From Micromonospora pallida (lineage in GTDB: Bacteria > Actinomycetota > Actinomycetes > Mycobacteriales > Micromonosporaceae): a stretch of 64,000 nt of DNA. Of this stretch, positions 26,287 through 34,971 are shown in pieces. Position numbers and translations under genes: made by a program. Every line of letters starts with the position of its first letter. Position 1 is the first letter of the stretch. The stretch covers positions 372,001 through 436,000 of the forward strand of contig NZ_FMHW01000002.1 in assembly GCF_900090325.1 (NCBI RefSeq), written 5' to 3'. The notes beneath the pieces were generated by a model, which searched no databases, was not told where the DNA came from, and saw nothing but the letters and a program-made list of their open reading frames with translations.

Positions 26287-27392
26287 TGGGTCCGCTGCGC
26301 TCGGTGGTGCTCTGTGGAGGGGGCACCGGGGGGCACATCTACCCGCTGCTCGCCTTCGCCGACTGCCTCCGCCGGCACGACCCGAACGTCCGGATCACCT
26401 GCCTGGGCACACCCAAGGGCCTGGAGAACGAGCTGATCCCGCCGCACGGCTACGACCTGCGGACGATTCCCGCCTACCAGCTGCCCCGCTCGGTCAACAT
26501 GAACCTGGTGAAGACCCCGACGCGGATGTGGACCGCGGCCCGCGCCGCCGGCAAGGTGATCGACGAGGTACGCGCCGACGTGGTCGTCGGCTTCGGCGGG
26601 TACGTCTCGGTGCCCGGCTACCTCGCCGCCTGGCGGCGGGAGCTGCCGATCGTCATCCACGAGGTCAACGTGCCGCCGGGCGTGGCCAACCGGCTCGGCA
26701 TGAAGTTCACCCGGCACGTGGCGGTGGGCTTCCCCCACCAGCCGGTGCAGGCCGAGGTGCTGAGGGACGCCCGCGTCGTCGGGGTTCCGCTGCGCCGGGG
26801 CATCGCCGGGCTGGACCGGGTCGCCTACCGCAACGCCGCCCGGGCCCGCTTCGGACTCCGTCCCGACCTGCCGGTCCTCTTCGTGGCCGGCGGCTCGCAG
26901 GGGGCCCGTTCGATCAACCTCGCGGTCTCCGGCGCGGCCAAGGAGCTGGCCCGCTACGGCGTGCAGGTGCTGCACGTGATCGGCGCCCGCAACGAGCCGG
27001 TGCCGATCCCCTCCGACCTGCCGGTGCCGTACGTCACCCTGCCCTACCTGTCCGAGATGGAGCTGGGCTACGCCGCCGCCGACCTGATGCTCGGCCGGGG
27101 CGGCGCGATGACCTGCGCCGAGGTGGCCGCGATCGGGCTGCCCACCATCTACGTGCCGTACCCGCACAGCAACCAGGAGCAGAAGCGCAACGCGCTGCCC
27201 GTGGTGGAGGCCGGTGGCGGGCTGCTGGTCGACGACGGTGAACTCACCCCGGACTGGCTGGAGCGGACGGTGATCCCGCTGATCCGCGACCCGCGCCGAC
27301 TCGCCGAGATGGGCGCCGCCGCCGCCAACTACGGCCGCCGCGACGGCGACGAGGCGCTGCTCCGATTCGTCCACGAGGCGGTGGCCCGATGA
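26286..27392 (+). CDS. murG: UDP-GlcNAc:lipid I N-acetylglucosaminyltransferase MurG
   Basis: This 368-residue GT28 glycosyltransferase has the lipid-I-binding loop GGGTGGHIYP near its N-terminus, HEVNVPPGVANR, FVAGGSQGARSIN and the UDP-GlcNAc pocket GRGGAMTCAEVAAIGLPTI followed by PHSNQEQKRNA. It adds GlcNAc to lipid I on the inner membrane face, making lipid II. The ATG shares one base with the ftsW stop (TGATG). Its length is typical of the family. Confidence 0.95.
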   Translation: MGPLRSVVLCGGGTGGHIYPLLAFADCLRRHDPNVRITCLGTPKGLENELIPPHGYDLRTIPAYQLPRSVNMNLVKTPTRMWTAARAAGKVIDEVRADVVVGFGGYVSVPGYLAAWRRELPIVIHEVNVPPGVANRLGMKFTRHVAVGFPHQPVQAEVLRDARVVGVPLRRGIAGLDRVAYRNAARARFGLRPDLPVLFVAGGSQGARSINLAVSGAAKELARYGVQVLHVIGARNEPVPIPSDLPVPYVTLPYLSEMELGYAAADLMLGRGGAMTCAEVAAIGLPTIYVPYPHSNQEQKRNALPVVEAGGGLLVDDGELTPDWLERTVIPLIRDPRRLAEMGAAAANYGRRDGDEALLRFVHEAVAR

Positions 27393-27420
27393 CCCGGGCG
27401 ATTACGACGGAAGGCACCTG

Positions 27421-28968
27421 ATGAATACCGCGCAGTTCTCCCCGGCCGGCACACTCACCGCCGAGGACCTGGGCACCATCCACCTGATCGGGGTGGGCGG
27501 GGTCGGCATGAGCGGCCTGGCCCGGCTCTTCCTCACCCGGGGCATCCGTACCACCGGCAGCGAGCTGCGGGAGTGGCCCTCGCTGGCCGGGCTGCGCGCC
27601 CTGGGCGGCACCATCCACATGACCCACGAACCGGCCAACCTCGACGGCGTGGACACCGTGGTCTACTCGTCGGCGATTCCGGCGGACCACCTGGAGATGG
27701 TGGAGGCCGGCCGGCGCGGGCTGCGGGTGCTGCACCGCTCCGAGGCCCTGGCCGCGGCGATGACCGGACGGCGGGCGGTGGCGATCGCCGGCACGCACGG
27801 CAAGACCACCACCACCTCGATGGCGACCATGGTGCTCCAGCAGGCCGGGGAGGACCCGTCGTTCGTCATCGGCGGGGAGATCTCCGAGGTGGGTTCGGGC
27901 GCGCACCACGGCACCGGGCAGTACTTCGTGGTGGAGGCGGACGAGAGCGACCGGTCGTTCCTGATCTACCGGCCGTTCGTTTCGGTGATCACCAACATCG
28001 AGCCCGATCACCTCAACACCTACGGCGACTTCGCCACCCTGAAGGCGGCCTTCGCCGACTTCGCCCGGCTCACCGACCCGGAGGGCTTCATCGTCACCTG
28101 CGCCGACGACCCGGCCACCCGGGAGTTGGCCGCGACGCTGCGGGCCGAGGGTCGCCGGGTGCACACGTACGGCGAGGCGCCCGACGCCGACCTGCGGCTG
28201 ACCGGGATGTCCTCGTCGGCCCGGGGGGTCCGCTACCTGGCCGAGGTGGACGGACGCTCGCTCGGGGAGATCCGCCTGCCGGTGCCCGGTCGCCACATGG
28301 GACTCAACAGCGCCGCCGCGGTGCTCACCGCGTACCTGCTGGAGCTGCCGACGACCGCCACCACGGACGCGCTGGCGGCCTTCCCCGGGGTCCGGCGGCG
28401 GTTCGAGCGCAAGGGGGTCGCCGACGACGTCCTGGTCTACGACGAGTACGCCTACCACCCGACCTCCATCACGCTGGCCCTGCAGACGCTGCGCGAGGTG
28501 GCCGGGGACGGCCGGCTGATCGTCGTCTTCCAGCCGTACCGGCTCTACCGCACCCGCGATCTCCAGGCGGAGATCGCCGAGGGACTGGCCATCGCCGACG
28601 AGGTGGTGCTGCTGGAGGTCTTCGGCCCGGGGGAGCTGCGCCAGCCGGGGGAGGGGTCAGCCGCCCTGATCGAGGCGATCGACCTGCCGGCCGAGCGGAA
28701 GGTCTTCGTCGACTCGTGGGAGGCGGCGCCGGTGGAGGTGGCCCGGCGGGCCCGCCCCGGCGACGTGGTGGTGACCATGGGCGCGCCGCCGATCTCGCTG
28801 ATGGGCGACCAGCTCCTCGACGCGCTGCTGGCCCGTACCGGTGATCCCGGCGCGGCCGGGCCGGCGCCCGCCGGGCCCCCGGTCGGCACCACCACCGCGC
28901 CGGTCACCGAAGCCGCCGGAGACGCCCCCACCGCCGGTACGGCCGGCGCGTCGCCCGCGGCCGGATGA
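27421..28968 (+). CDS. murC: UDP-N-acetylmuramate:L-alanine ligase MurC
   Basis: This 515-residue Mur ligase has the N-terminal dinucleotide-like site HLIGVGGVGMSGLA, the ATP site GTHGKTTTTSMA, EADESDRSFL, NIEPDHLNTYGD and YDEYAYHPTSI, all in MurC order. It adds L-Ala to UDP-MurNAc, the first stem residue. The C-terminus carries a roughly 40-residue Pro/Ala/Gly/Thr-rich tail not needed for the fold. It starts 28 nt after murG and overlaps ftsQ by 4 bp (ATGA). Confidence 0.95.
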   Translation: MNTAQFSPAGTLTAEDLGTIHLIGVGGVGMSGLARLFLTRGIRTTGSELREWPSLAGLRALGGTIHMTHEPANLDGVDTVVYSSAIPADHLEMVEAGRRGLRVLHRSEALAAAMTGRRAVAIAGTHGKTTTTSMATMVLQQAGEDPSFVIGGEISEVGSGAHHGTGQYFVVEADESDRSFLIYRPFVSVITNIEPDHLNTYGDFATLKAAFADFARLTDPEGFIVTCADDPATRELAATLRAEGRRVHTYGEAPDADLRLTGMSSSARGVRYLAEVDGRSLGEIRLPVPGRHMGLNSAAAVLTAYLLELPTTATTDALAAFPGVRRRFERKGVADDVLVYDEYAYHPTSITLALQTLREVAGDGRLIVVFQPYRLYRTRDLQAEIAEGLAIADEVVLLEVFGPGELRQPGEGSAALIEAIDLPAERKVFVDSWEAAPVEVARRARPGDVVVTMGAPPISLMGDQLLDALLARTGDPGAAGPAPAGPPVGTTTAPVTEAAGDAPTAGTAGASPAAG

Positions 28969-29780
28969 GCCCCGGCCCGGCGCGGGGGCGGACGGCCGGC
29001 GCGGAGCCCGGCGGACGGCGCGGCCCGGCCCGCCGGTGGCAGCTCGTCCGGGCCGGTACCGACGCGGTGCCGCCGTCGACCCGCCGGTTCATGCAGCGTG
29101 CCCGGCAGCGCCGACTGCGCGCCGCGTTGCCGTGGGCGGTGGCGGGCGGCGTGCTGGCCCTGGCCGGACTGGTCGCCTGGGTGCTACTCGGCACCGGCCT
29201 GTTCGGCGTCCGCGAGGTACGGGTGGTCGGCGCGGAGCTGGTCACCCCGGTGCAGGTCCGCGAGGCGGCAGCGGTGCCGGACGGCGTACCACTGGCCCGG
29301 GTCGACCTGGCGGCGACGGCCCGCCGGATCGGCGAGCTGCCGCCCGTGGAGCGGGCCACGGTGACCCGGGAGTGGCCGGGGTCCCTGGTGGTACGGGTGG
29401 TGGAACGGACGCCGGTGGCGGTGGTCCCGCAGGGGGAGCGGTTCGTCGTGGTGGACCGGGCCGGGGTGGCGTTCCGGACCGAGCCGAGTCGCCCGGCGGA
29501 CCTGCCGTTGGCACGGGTGGCCCGGCCCGGCCCGGACGACCCGGAGACCCGCGCGGCGCTGGACGTGCTCGCCGCGCTCACCCCGCAGCTCCGGGAGGCG
29601 CTGGTGGACGTCACCGTGGAGGGGCTGGCCCGGATCACGGTCCGGCTCTCCGGTGGACGCACGGTCGTCTGGGGCGACGCTACCCGGGGCGCGGACAAGG
29701 CCCGGGTGGCGACCACCCTGCTCGGTCGGAATGCCGACACCATCGACGTCAGCGCCCCCGACGTGGTGACGTTTAGGTGA
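28965..29780 (+). CDS. ftsQ: FtsQ/DivIB, division protein with POTRA domain
   Basis: This 271-residue bitopic protein has a basic cytoplasmic N-terminus (about 65 residues), one membrane helix (AVAGGVLALAGLVAWVLLG) and an extracytoplasmic POTRA domain starting at LFGVREVRVVGAELVTPVQV, followed by the FtsQ beta domain. It scaffolds FtsL and FtsB/DivIC and helps activate FtsW-FtsI. Location between murC and ftsZ is standard. Overlap with murC indicates coupled translation. Confidence 0.92.
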   Translation: MSPGPARGRTAGAEPGGRRGPARRWQLVRAGTDAVPPSTRRFMQRARQRRLRAALPWAVAGGVLALAGLVAWVLLGTGLFGVREVRVVGAELVTPVQVREAAAVPDGVPLARVDLAATARRIGELPPVERATVTREWPGSLVVRVVERTPVAVVPQGERFVVVDRAGVAFRTEPSRPADLPLARVARPGPDDPETRAALDVLAALTPQLREALVDVTVEGLARITVRLSGGRTVVWGDATRGADKARVATTLLGRNADTIDVSAPDVVTFR

Positions 29781-29889
29781 ACCGGAAGGCCGGGGAGGGT
29801 GAGCCTGCCCGCTCTCGGCGACGACACGCCGGTCAGGTCCTTGGCTCATCGCACGGGGACGCTTACGTTGCCCGGAAGAGGATCAGTAG

Positions 29890-29919
29890 TTGACATAACC
29901 GTAAGTCTCTAGTAGAGGG
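29890..29919 (+). promoter_or_regulatory. ftsZ promoter region with perfect -35 and CTCTA-G-TAGAG palindrome
   Basis: TTGACA (29890-29895) is followed by TAACCGTAAG and the perfect palindrome CTCTA-G-TAGAG (29907-29917). The -10 is probably TAGAGG (29913-29918, 17-bp spacing). A TTGACATAAC element followed by a CTCTA-type palindrome also occurs in front of ftsZ in other actinobacteria, as far as I recall. The 242-bp gap and the leader of about 100 nt imply independent control of FtsZ level. Confidence 0.65.
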
Positions 29920-30022
29920 TGAAGGTTAAGCCCTTCGTCTTCACGGGTGACAGTTGGCGTCGACCGCGATCCGGGGCGAGTGGTCGGTCGGCGTGGCCAA
30001 TCTCGAAGGGAAAGGACCGGAG

Positions 30023-31138
30023 ATGACACCTCCGCACAACTACCTGGCGGTCATCAAGGTCGTCGGCATCGGGGGCGGCGGCGTCAACGCCGTCAACCGG
30101 ATGATCGAGGTTGGGCTCAAGGGCGTCGAGTTCATCGCGATCAACACCGACGCGCAGGCGCTGCTGATGAGTGACGCCGACGTCAAGCTCGACGTCGGCC
30201 GGGAACTGACCCGGGGACTCGGCGCGGGCGCCAACCCGGATGTGGGCAAGAACGCCGCCGAGGACCACCGCGACGAGATCGAGGAGGTGCTCAAGGGCGC
30301 CGACATGGTCTTCGTGACCTGTGGGGAGGGTGGCGGCACCGGCACCGGCGGCGCGCCGGTGGTGGCCAACATCGCCCGCAAGCTGGGGGCGCTCACCATC
30401 GGTGTGGTCACCCGGCCGTTCTCCTTCGAGGGCAAGCGGCGGCAGGTGCAGGCCGAGGCCGGCATCGAGGAGCTGCGCAACCAGTGCGACACGCTGATCG
30501 TCATCCCGAACGACCGGCTGCTGGCCCTCGGTGACCGGGGCATCAGCATGATGGACGCCTTCCGTCAGGCCGACCAGGTGCTCCTTTCCGGTGTCCAGGG
30601 CATCACCGACCTGATCACCACGCCCGGCCTGATCAACCTGGACTTCGCCGACGTCAAGAGCGTGATGAGCGGCGCGGGTAGCGCGCTGATGGGCATCGGC
30701 AGCGCCCGGGGCGAGAACCGCGCGGTCGAGGCGGCCGAGGCGGCCATCTCCAGCCCGCTGCTGGAGCAGAGCATGGACGGCGCGCGCGGCGTGCTGCTCT
30801 CCATCGCCGGTGGCTCCGACCTGGGCCTGTTCGAGATCAATGACGCGGCCCAGCTGGTCACCGACGCGGCCCACCCGGACGCGAACATCATCTTCGGCGC
30901 GGTCATCGACGACGCCCTCGGCGACGAGGTGCGGGTGACGGTGATCGCCGCCGGGTTCGACGGCGGCGCGCCGGCGTACAAGTCGGTCGACTCGGGCCGC
31001 AAGAGCAACCAGAACCAGCCGACCACCCCGCCCTCGCCGGTGCCGCCGCAGACCACGATGCCCCCGTCCACCCAGTCGCCGCGCCGGGTGCTCTTCGACG
31101 ACGTCGACGTGCCCGACTTCCTCAAGAACGGGTCCTGA
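30023..31138 (+). CDS. ftsZ: FtsZ, tubulin-like division GTPase
   Basis: The protein has 371 residues from the ATG after AAAGGA; an upstream in-frame ATG would add 23 unlikely residues. The tubulin signature GGGTGTG is at 103-109, the T7 loop is [11 protein letters not shown], and the conserved C-terminal peptide [10 protein letters not shown], which contacts SepF, ends the protein after a Pro/Thr/Gln-rich linker. It polymerises into the Z ring. The gene has its own promoter region and is followed at 9 bp by ylmE, without the pgeF gene found between them in many actinobacteria. Confidence 0.97.
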   Translation: MTPPHNYLAVIKVVGIGGGGVNAVNRMIEVGLKGVEFIAINTDAQALLMSDADVKLDVGRELTRGLGAGANPDVGKNAAEDHRDEIEEVLKGADMVFVTCGEGGGTGTGGAPVVANIARKLGALTIGVVTRPFSFEGKRRQVQAEAGIEELRNQCDTLIVIPNDRLLALGDRGISMMDAFRQADQVLLSGVQGITDLITTPGLINLDFADVKSVMSGAGSALMGIGSARGENRAVEAAEAAISSPLLEQSMDGARGVLLSIAGGSDLGLFEINDAAQLVTDAAHPDANIIFGAVIDDALGDEVRVTVIAAGFDGGAPAYKSVDSGRKSNQNQPTTPPSPVPPQTTMPPSTQSPRRVLFDDVDVPDFLKNGS

Positions 31139-31147
31139 GTCGCGCCC

Positions 31148-31894
31148 ATGACCGACCGATCCACCCCGGTCCGCCCCGACCGCCGGGCCGAGCTCACCGC
31201 CGGGCTGGCCCGGGTCCGCGCCAGGATCGCTGACGCCTGCGCCGCCGCCGGGCGGGACCGCGCCGAGGTGACCATGGTCGCGGTGACCAAGACCTACCCG
31301 GCCAGCGACGTGGTCGCGCTGGCCGGGCTCGGCGTGCTCGACGTCGGGGAGAACCGCGACCAGGAGGCGTCCCCCAAGGCCGCCGAGGTGGCGGCGGCCG
31401 GGGTGCACCCCCGGTGGCACTTCATCGGGCAGCTCCAACGCAACAAGTGCCGGTCGGTGGTCCGGTACGCCGACGTGGTCCACTCGGTGGACAGCGTCCG
31501 GCTGGCGGACGCGCTGGGCGGTGCGGCGGGACAGGAGCGGGACCGGCCGCTGGAGGTGCTGGTGCAGGTCAGCATCGACGGTGACCCGGCCCGAGGCGGG
31601 GCGCTGCCGGACTCCGTCGACCCCGACCGGGGCCTGCCCCGGGTGGCCGAGGCGGTGGCCGGGGCCGGTCCGCTGCGCCTGGCCGGGCTGATGGCGGTGG
31701 CGCCGCTGGGCTGGGAGCCGGAACGGGCCTTCGCCCGGCTCGCCGAGGTGGCGGCGGGGTTCCGGACCGTCCATCCGGGTGCCACCGCGCTCTCGGCCGG
31801 CATGAGCGGCGACCTGGAAATCGCGATCGAATACGGCGCGACACATGTCCGCGTCGGTAGCGCGTTGCTCGGAATGCGTCCCACGCTGCGGTAG
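31148..31894 (+). CDS. ylmE: YggS/YlmE family pyridoxal-phosphate homeostasis protein
   Basis: This 248-residue alanine-racemase-fold protein has the PLP-lysine motif [12 protein letters not shown], then [27 protein letters not shown], and GLMAVAP with a closing [22 protein letters not shown]. The family binds PLP and buffers vitamin B6 and amino-acid pools without a clear catalytic reaction. It sits between ftsZ and sepF as in many Gram-positives. It starts 9 bp after the ftsZ stop, so it is probably co-transcribed. Confidence 0.93.
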   Translation: MTDRSTPVRPDRRAELTAGLARVRARIADACAAAGRDRAEVTMVAVTKTYPASDVVALAGLGVLDVGENRDQEASPKAAEVAAAGVHPRWHFIGQLQRNKCRSVVRYADVVHSVDSVRLADALGGAAGQERDRPLEVLVQVSIDGDPARGGALPDSVDPDRGLPRVAEAVAGAGPLRLAGLMAVAPLGWEPERAFARLAEVAAGFRTVHPGATALSAGMSGDLEIAIEYGATHVRVGSALLGMRPTLR

Positions 31895-32082
31895 CCTTCC
31901 ACCGGAAACGCAAATTACATCAGTGTTGTTTGGGTCGGCTTCCCATGTCGGGGGTCAGATGGACGACCGCGAATCGTCCGCTGCGGTTGCCGGCCCGGTC
32001 CGGTGGGCAAGGGGAGTCCCACACGCGACACGCGACACGGGCACGGGGGCGCGTGCCGCACGGCGGACGGAAGGGCGCGGCG

Positions 32083-32781
32083 ATGGGTGCACTGCGCAAG
32101 GCGGGGGTCTGGCTCGGTCTCGTCGAGGAGGACGACGAGCGGGGCTACGACGACGGTGGCTACGAGAAGAGCAGCTACCGCGACTCGCGGTACCGGCAGA
32201 GCCGGTACTCCGAGGAGTTCGCCGACGACGATGACGACGAGACCGAGGACGCGCCGGCGCCCCGGCCACGGCCGGGCGAGCGGAGCCGGCTGTCCGAGCG
32301 GGCCACCGCCCGTACGGAGAGTGACCGGTCGGACAGTGACCGGTTGGAGCGGGCCGACCGGACGGAGCGGGCCAGCGTACGGTCGATCACCCGGTCGAGC
32401 GTCGGGGAGACCTCCAGCACGAGCTACCACACCCGGGACAACCTCGCCCTGGCGCCCCAGGTGCAGCCCCGGGAGCGGACCGTGGTCGCCGAGGAGGAGC
32501 AGCGTTACCAGATCACCACGCTGCACCCGACGACCTACCGCGAGGCCCGGACGATCGGCGAGCACTTCCGTGACGGCGTTCCGGTGATCATCAACCTCAC
32601 CGAGATGGACGAGGCGGACGCCCGTCGTCTGGTGGACTTCGCCGCCGGTCTGGCCTTCGGCCTGCGGGGTACGATCGAGCGCGTGACCAACCGGGTGTTC
32701 CTGCTCTCACCAGCCAATGTCCAGGTCACCGCGGAGGACAAGGCCAAGATCGCTGAGGGTGGCTTTTTCAGCCTGGGTTAA
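32083..32781 (+). CDS. sepF: SepF, FtsZ membrane anchor
   Basis: This 232-residue protein starts at [13 protein letters not shown], an amphipathic membrane-targeting helix; the site GGAAGGGCG lies upstream. A long acidic and Arg/Ser-rich linker (about residues 20-140) leads to the DUF552/SepF core: [39 protein letters not shown], and [18 protein letters not shown]. SepF binds the FtsZ C-terminal peptide and tethers the ring; actinobacteria lack FtsA and ZipA and depend on it. The 188-bp AT-richer gap upstream may hold a promoter. Confidence 0.94.
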   Translation: MGALRKAGVWLGLVEEDDERGYDDGGYEKSSYRDSRYRQSRYSEEFADDDDDETEDAPAPRPRPGERSRLSERATARTESDRSDSDRLERADRTERASVRSITRSSVGETSSTSYHTRDNLALAPQVQPRERTVVAEEEQRYQITTLHPTTYREARTIGEHFRDGVPVIINLTEMDEADARRLVDFAAGLAFGLRGTIERVTNRVFLLSPANVQVTAEDKAKIAEGGFFSLG

Positions 32782-32810
32782 CACCCCCCGACCGAGGGAC
32801 GTCGCCTGCC

Positions 32811-33110
32811 GTGTTGTCGATCGTGCTCCAAGTGCTGTACCTGATCCTGTACGTCTTTCTGCTCCTCCTCCTGGCCCGCTTCGTGCTCAGCGCCGTGTTG
32901 CAGTACGGTCGCCGCTGGCAGCCCAGCCGGGGAGCGTCGGCGGGACTGGAATTGGTGTGGAGCGTCACTGATCCGCCCCTGTGGGCGTTGAGGCGGGTGA
33001 TCCCTCCGCTGCGGATTGGTACCGTGAGCATCGACCTGGCTTCCCTTGTGCTCCTGGTTATCCTGTTCGTGCTGATGGAGTTCGTGTTAAGGCGGCTGAT
33101 CCTCGGGTGA
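32811..33110 (+). CDS. ylmG: YggT/YlmG family membrane protein
   Basis: This 99-residue protein has two membrane segments (LYLILYVFLLLLLARFVLS and LASLVLLVILFVLMEFVL) flanking the loop with VTDPPLWALRRVIPPLRIG, the family signature. YlmG-type proteins lie beside sepF in most Gram-positives and influence septum placement or membrane organisation by an unclear mechanism. It starts at a GTG 29 nt after sepF. Confidence 0.92.
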   Translation: MLSIVLQVLYLILYVFLLLLLARFVLSAVLQYGRRWQPSRGASAGLELVWSVTDPPLWALRRVIPPLRIGTVSIDLASLVLLVILFVLMEFVLRRLILG

Positions 33111-33161
33111 ACACCCGGCGACCAGCCCGCTACGCGGCCGCAACTGACCCGAGGAGTTTCG

Positions 33162-33965
33162 ATGCCGCTGACCCCGGCCGACGTCCACAACGTCGCCTTC
33201 AAAAAGCCGCCGATCGGCAAGCGGGGGTATGACGAGGAGGAGGTTGACGCGTTCCTGGACGAGGTCGAGCGCGAGCTGGCCCGTCTGATAGAGGAGAACA
33301 ACGAGCTTCGCGCCCAGGTGGAGCGCGGTGGACGAGGCGGCGCTCCGGCCGGCCCCGCCACCGACGCCCGGCTGGCCGCCGAGCTGAACGACGCGAAGGC
33401 CCAGCTCGACCGGGCGCAGCGCGACAAGGCCGCAGCTGAGCAGGCCGCCCGCGCGATGCAGGCCGAGTTGGAGCAGGTCCGCTCCCAGGGGGCCCCGCCG
33501 GCCGCTGGCGCGGACGGTGAGCAGCAGGCGCTGCGGGTGCTGATGATGGCCCAGCGCACCGCCGACGACCACCTCTCCGACGCGCGCCGCGAGGCCGACC
33601 AGCTTCTCACCGAGGCCCGGTCGAAGGCCGAGGAGGTCACCCGCGAGGCCCGCAACAAGGCGGACGCCCTCGAGCGGGACGCCCGGCAGCGGCACCAGGA
33701 GGCGATGGGTGGGCTGGACGCCAAGCGCACCTCGCTGCAGAAGCACATCGAGGAGCTCAAGCAGTTCGAGCGGGAGTACCGCACCCGGCTCAAGGCGTAC
33801 CTGGAGAGCCAGCTGCGCGACCTCGGTGCCCGGGGTCAGGACCTCGAGGCCGACATCAACCGTGCCGAGGGTGGCCGGAGCGTCGGCAACGGTGGCCTGG
33901 CCGCCGCCGGCCTCGGCGGATCGTACAGCGGGGGCCGCTCCAACGCCCTCGAAGCCGGCCACTGA
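33162..33965 (+). CDS. divIVA: DivIVA/Wag31, polar growth scaffold
   Basis: This 267-residue coiled-coil protein has the conserved N-terminal membrane-binding domain [17 protein letters not shown] followed by [17 protein letters not shown]. Two heptad-rich segments (about 30-95 and 125-225) are split by a Gly/Ala/Pro-rich stretch, and a Gly/Ser tail closes the protein. It assembles at negatively curved poles and recruits the elongation machinery, and is essential in most actinobacteria. A strong GAGGAG lies 6 nt before the ATG. Confidence 0.95.
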   Translation: MPLTPADVHNVAFKKPPIGKRGYDEEEVDAFLDEVERELARLIEENNELRAQVERGGRGGAPAGPATDARLAAELNDAKAQLDRAQRDKAAAEQAARAMQAELEQVRSQGAPPAAGADGEQQALRVLMMAQRTADDHLSDARREADQLLTEARSKAEEVTREARNKADALERDARQRHQEAMGGLDAKRTSLQKHIEELKQFEREYRTRLKAYLESQLRDLGARGQDLEADINRAEGGRSVGNGGLAAAGLGGSYSGGRSNALEAGH

Positions 33966-34013
33966 GTACCGGGACCAGCTGACCCGGATCGGACGACGCG
34001 ACGGGGGTGAGCC

Positions 34014-34634
34014 GTGATAGTCGGAAGTCTCCTGCTCATCCTCGTCGCTGTCGTGCTTCTGGTGGCCGGTCTCGTCAGCGGTTCCAGCGTCCTGCTGATC
34101 ACCTCCATCGGGGCCAGCCTGCTGGCCGCGGTGGCTCTCGTGGTGGGCGCCCGCCAGGCGGTCGCCGCACGGGCGGCAGCGGATCCGACCGGCGCCACCA
34201 CTCGTCCGCGTCGACGTGCGCCGGCGGCCGACCTCCGGCGTCCCGCCGGGCAGACCGTGCCGACCCAGTTCGTCCCCGCGCCGGAGGATGCCGATGACAG
34301 CGGGTGGCGGCAACCACCCGGGTCGCCGGTGGCCGTTCCGGAGCCCGCGACCCCGCCCGGGTCACCGGTCGCCGTCGAGCCCCAGGACAGCGACCCCGAC
34401 GACGAGCCCGGCGTGCAGGAGGTCGCTGCGGCCGACGCGGCCCGGGTGGCCCGGCTCGACGCCGAGGTGCTGGTGGTCGACGGCCGGCCCCGTTACCACC
34501 TCGCCGACTGCCCGCACCTGCTCGGCCGGGAGGCCGAGCCGCTGCCCGCCGCCGAGGCCGTCGAGTTGGGCTTCACCCCCTGCGCGGACTGCACGCCGGA
34601 CACCGCCCTGCTCGCCGACTCCCGTCCGTCCTGA
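34014..34634 (+). CDS. Membrane protein with C-terminal cysteine motif, unknown function
   Basis: I do not recognise a named family. The 206-residue protein has two N-terminal hydrophobic helices (IVGSLLLILVAVVLLVAGLV and VLLITSIGASLLAAVALVVG), a Pro-rich acidic linker (about 75-140), and a compact C-terminal segment with YHLADCPHLLGREAEPLP and TPCADCTPD. The C...H...C..C spacing resembles a small zinc-binding or redox module found in hypothetical proteins beside divIVA. The GTG start is 48 nt after divIVA. A link to polar growth is only suggested by position. Confidence 0.7.
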   Translation: MIVGSLLLILVAVVLLVAGLVSGSSVLLITSIGASLLAAVALVVGARQAVAARAAADPTGATTRPRRRAPAADLRRPAGQTVPTQFVPAPEDADDSGWRQPPGSPVAVPEPATPPGSPVAVEPQDSDPDDEPGVQEVAAADAARVARLDAEVLVVDGRPRYHLADCPHLLGREAEPLPAAEAVELGFTPCADCTPDTALLADSRPS

Positions 34635-34643
34635 CCGACCGCC

Positions 34644-34949
34644 GTGCCGGGGAACGACACGCTGACCGTCGCGGTTCGGGTCAAGCCCGGCGCGTCCCGG
34701 GCGCGGGTGGGCGGTCGCTTCGACGGTCCGCACGGGCCGGCGCTGGTGATCGCGGTGAACGCTCCCGCGGTGGACGGCCGGGCGACCGAGGCGGCCCGGC
34801 GGGCGCTGGCTGACGCGCTCGGCGTACGAGCGGCTGCGGTCTCCCTGCGGGCCGGCGCGGCGAGCCGCGACAAGCTCTTCCTGGTCGCCGACCCGGAGCC
34901 AGCCGTGTCCGCGCTGCTGTCCCGACTACGCGACGGGTCGGACGGGTGA
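34644..34949 (+). CDS. DUF167 (YggU) family protein
   Basis: This 101-residue protein has the DUF167 pattern: VAVRVKPGASRARVGG, ALVIAVNAPAVDGRATEAARRALADAL in part, and VSLRAGAASRDKLFLV. The family is widely conserved, folds as an alpha/beta sandwich and has no assigned biochemical role. It starts at a GTG 9 nt after the preceding gene and is likely co-transcribed with it. Confidence 0.9.
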   Translation: MPGNDTLTVAVRVKPGASRARVGGRFDGPHGPALVIAVNAPAVDGRATEAARRALADALGVRAAAVSLRAGAASRDKLFLVADPEPAVSALLSRLRDGSDG

Positions 34950-34971
34950 GGGGCCGGCGGGGCGGGCGTCG

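Noticed and set aside
29781..29889. A terminator directly after ftsQ
   Set aside because: Only weak GC stems were seen; no hairpin stands out before the ftsZ promoter.
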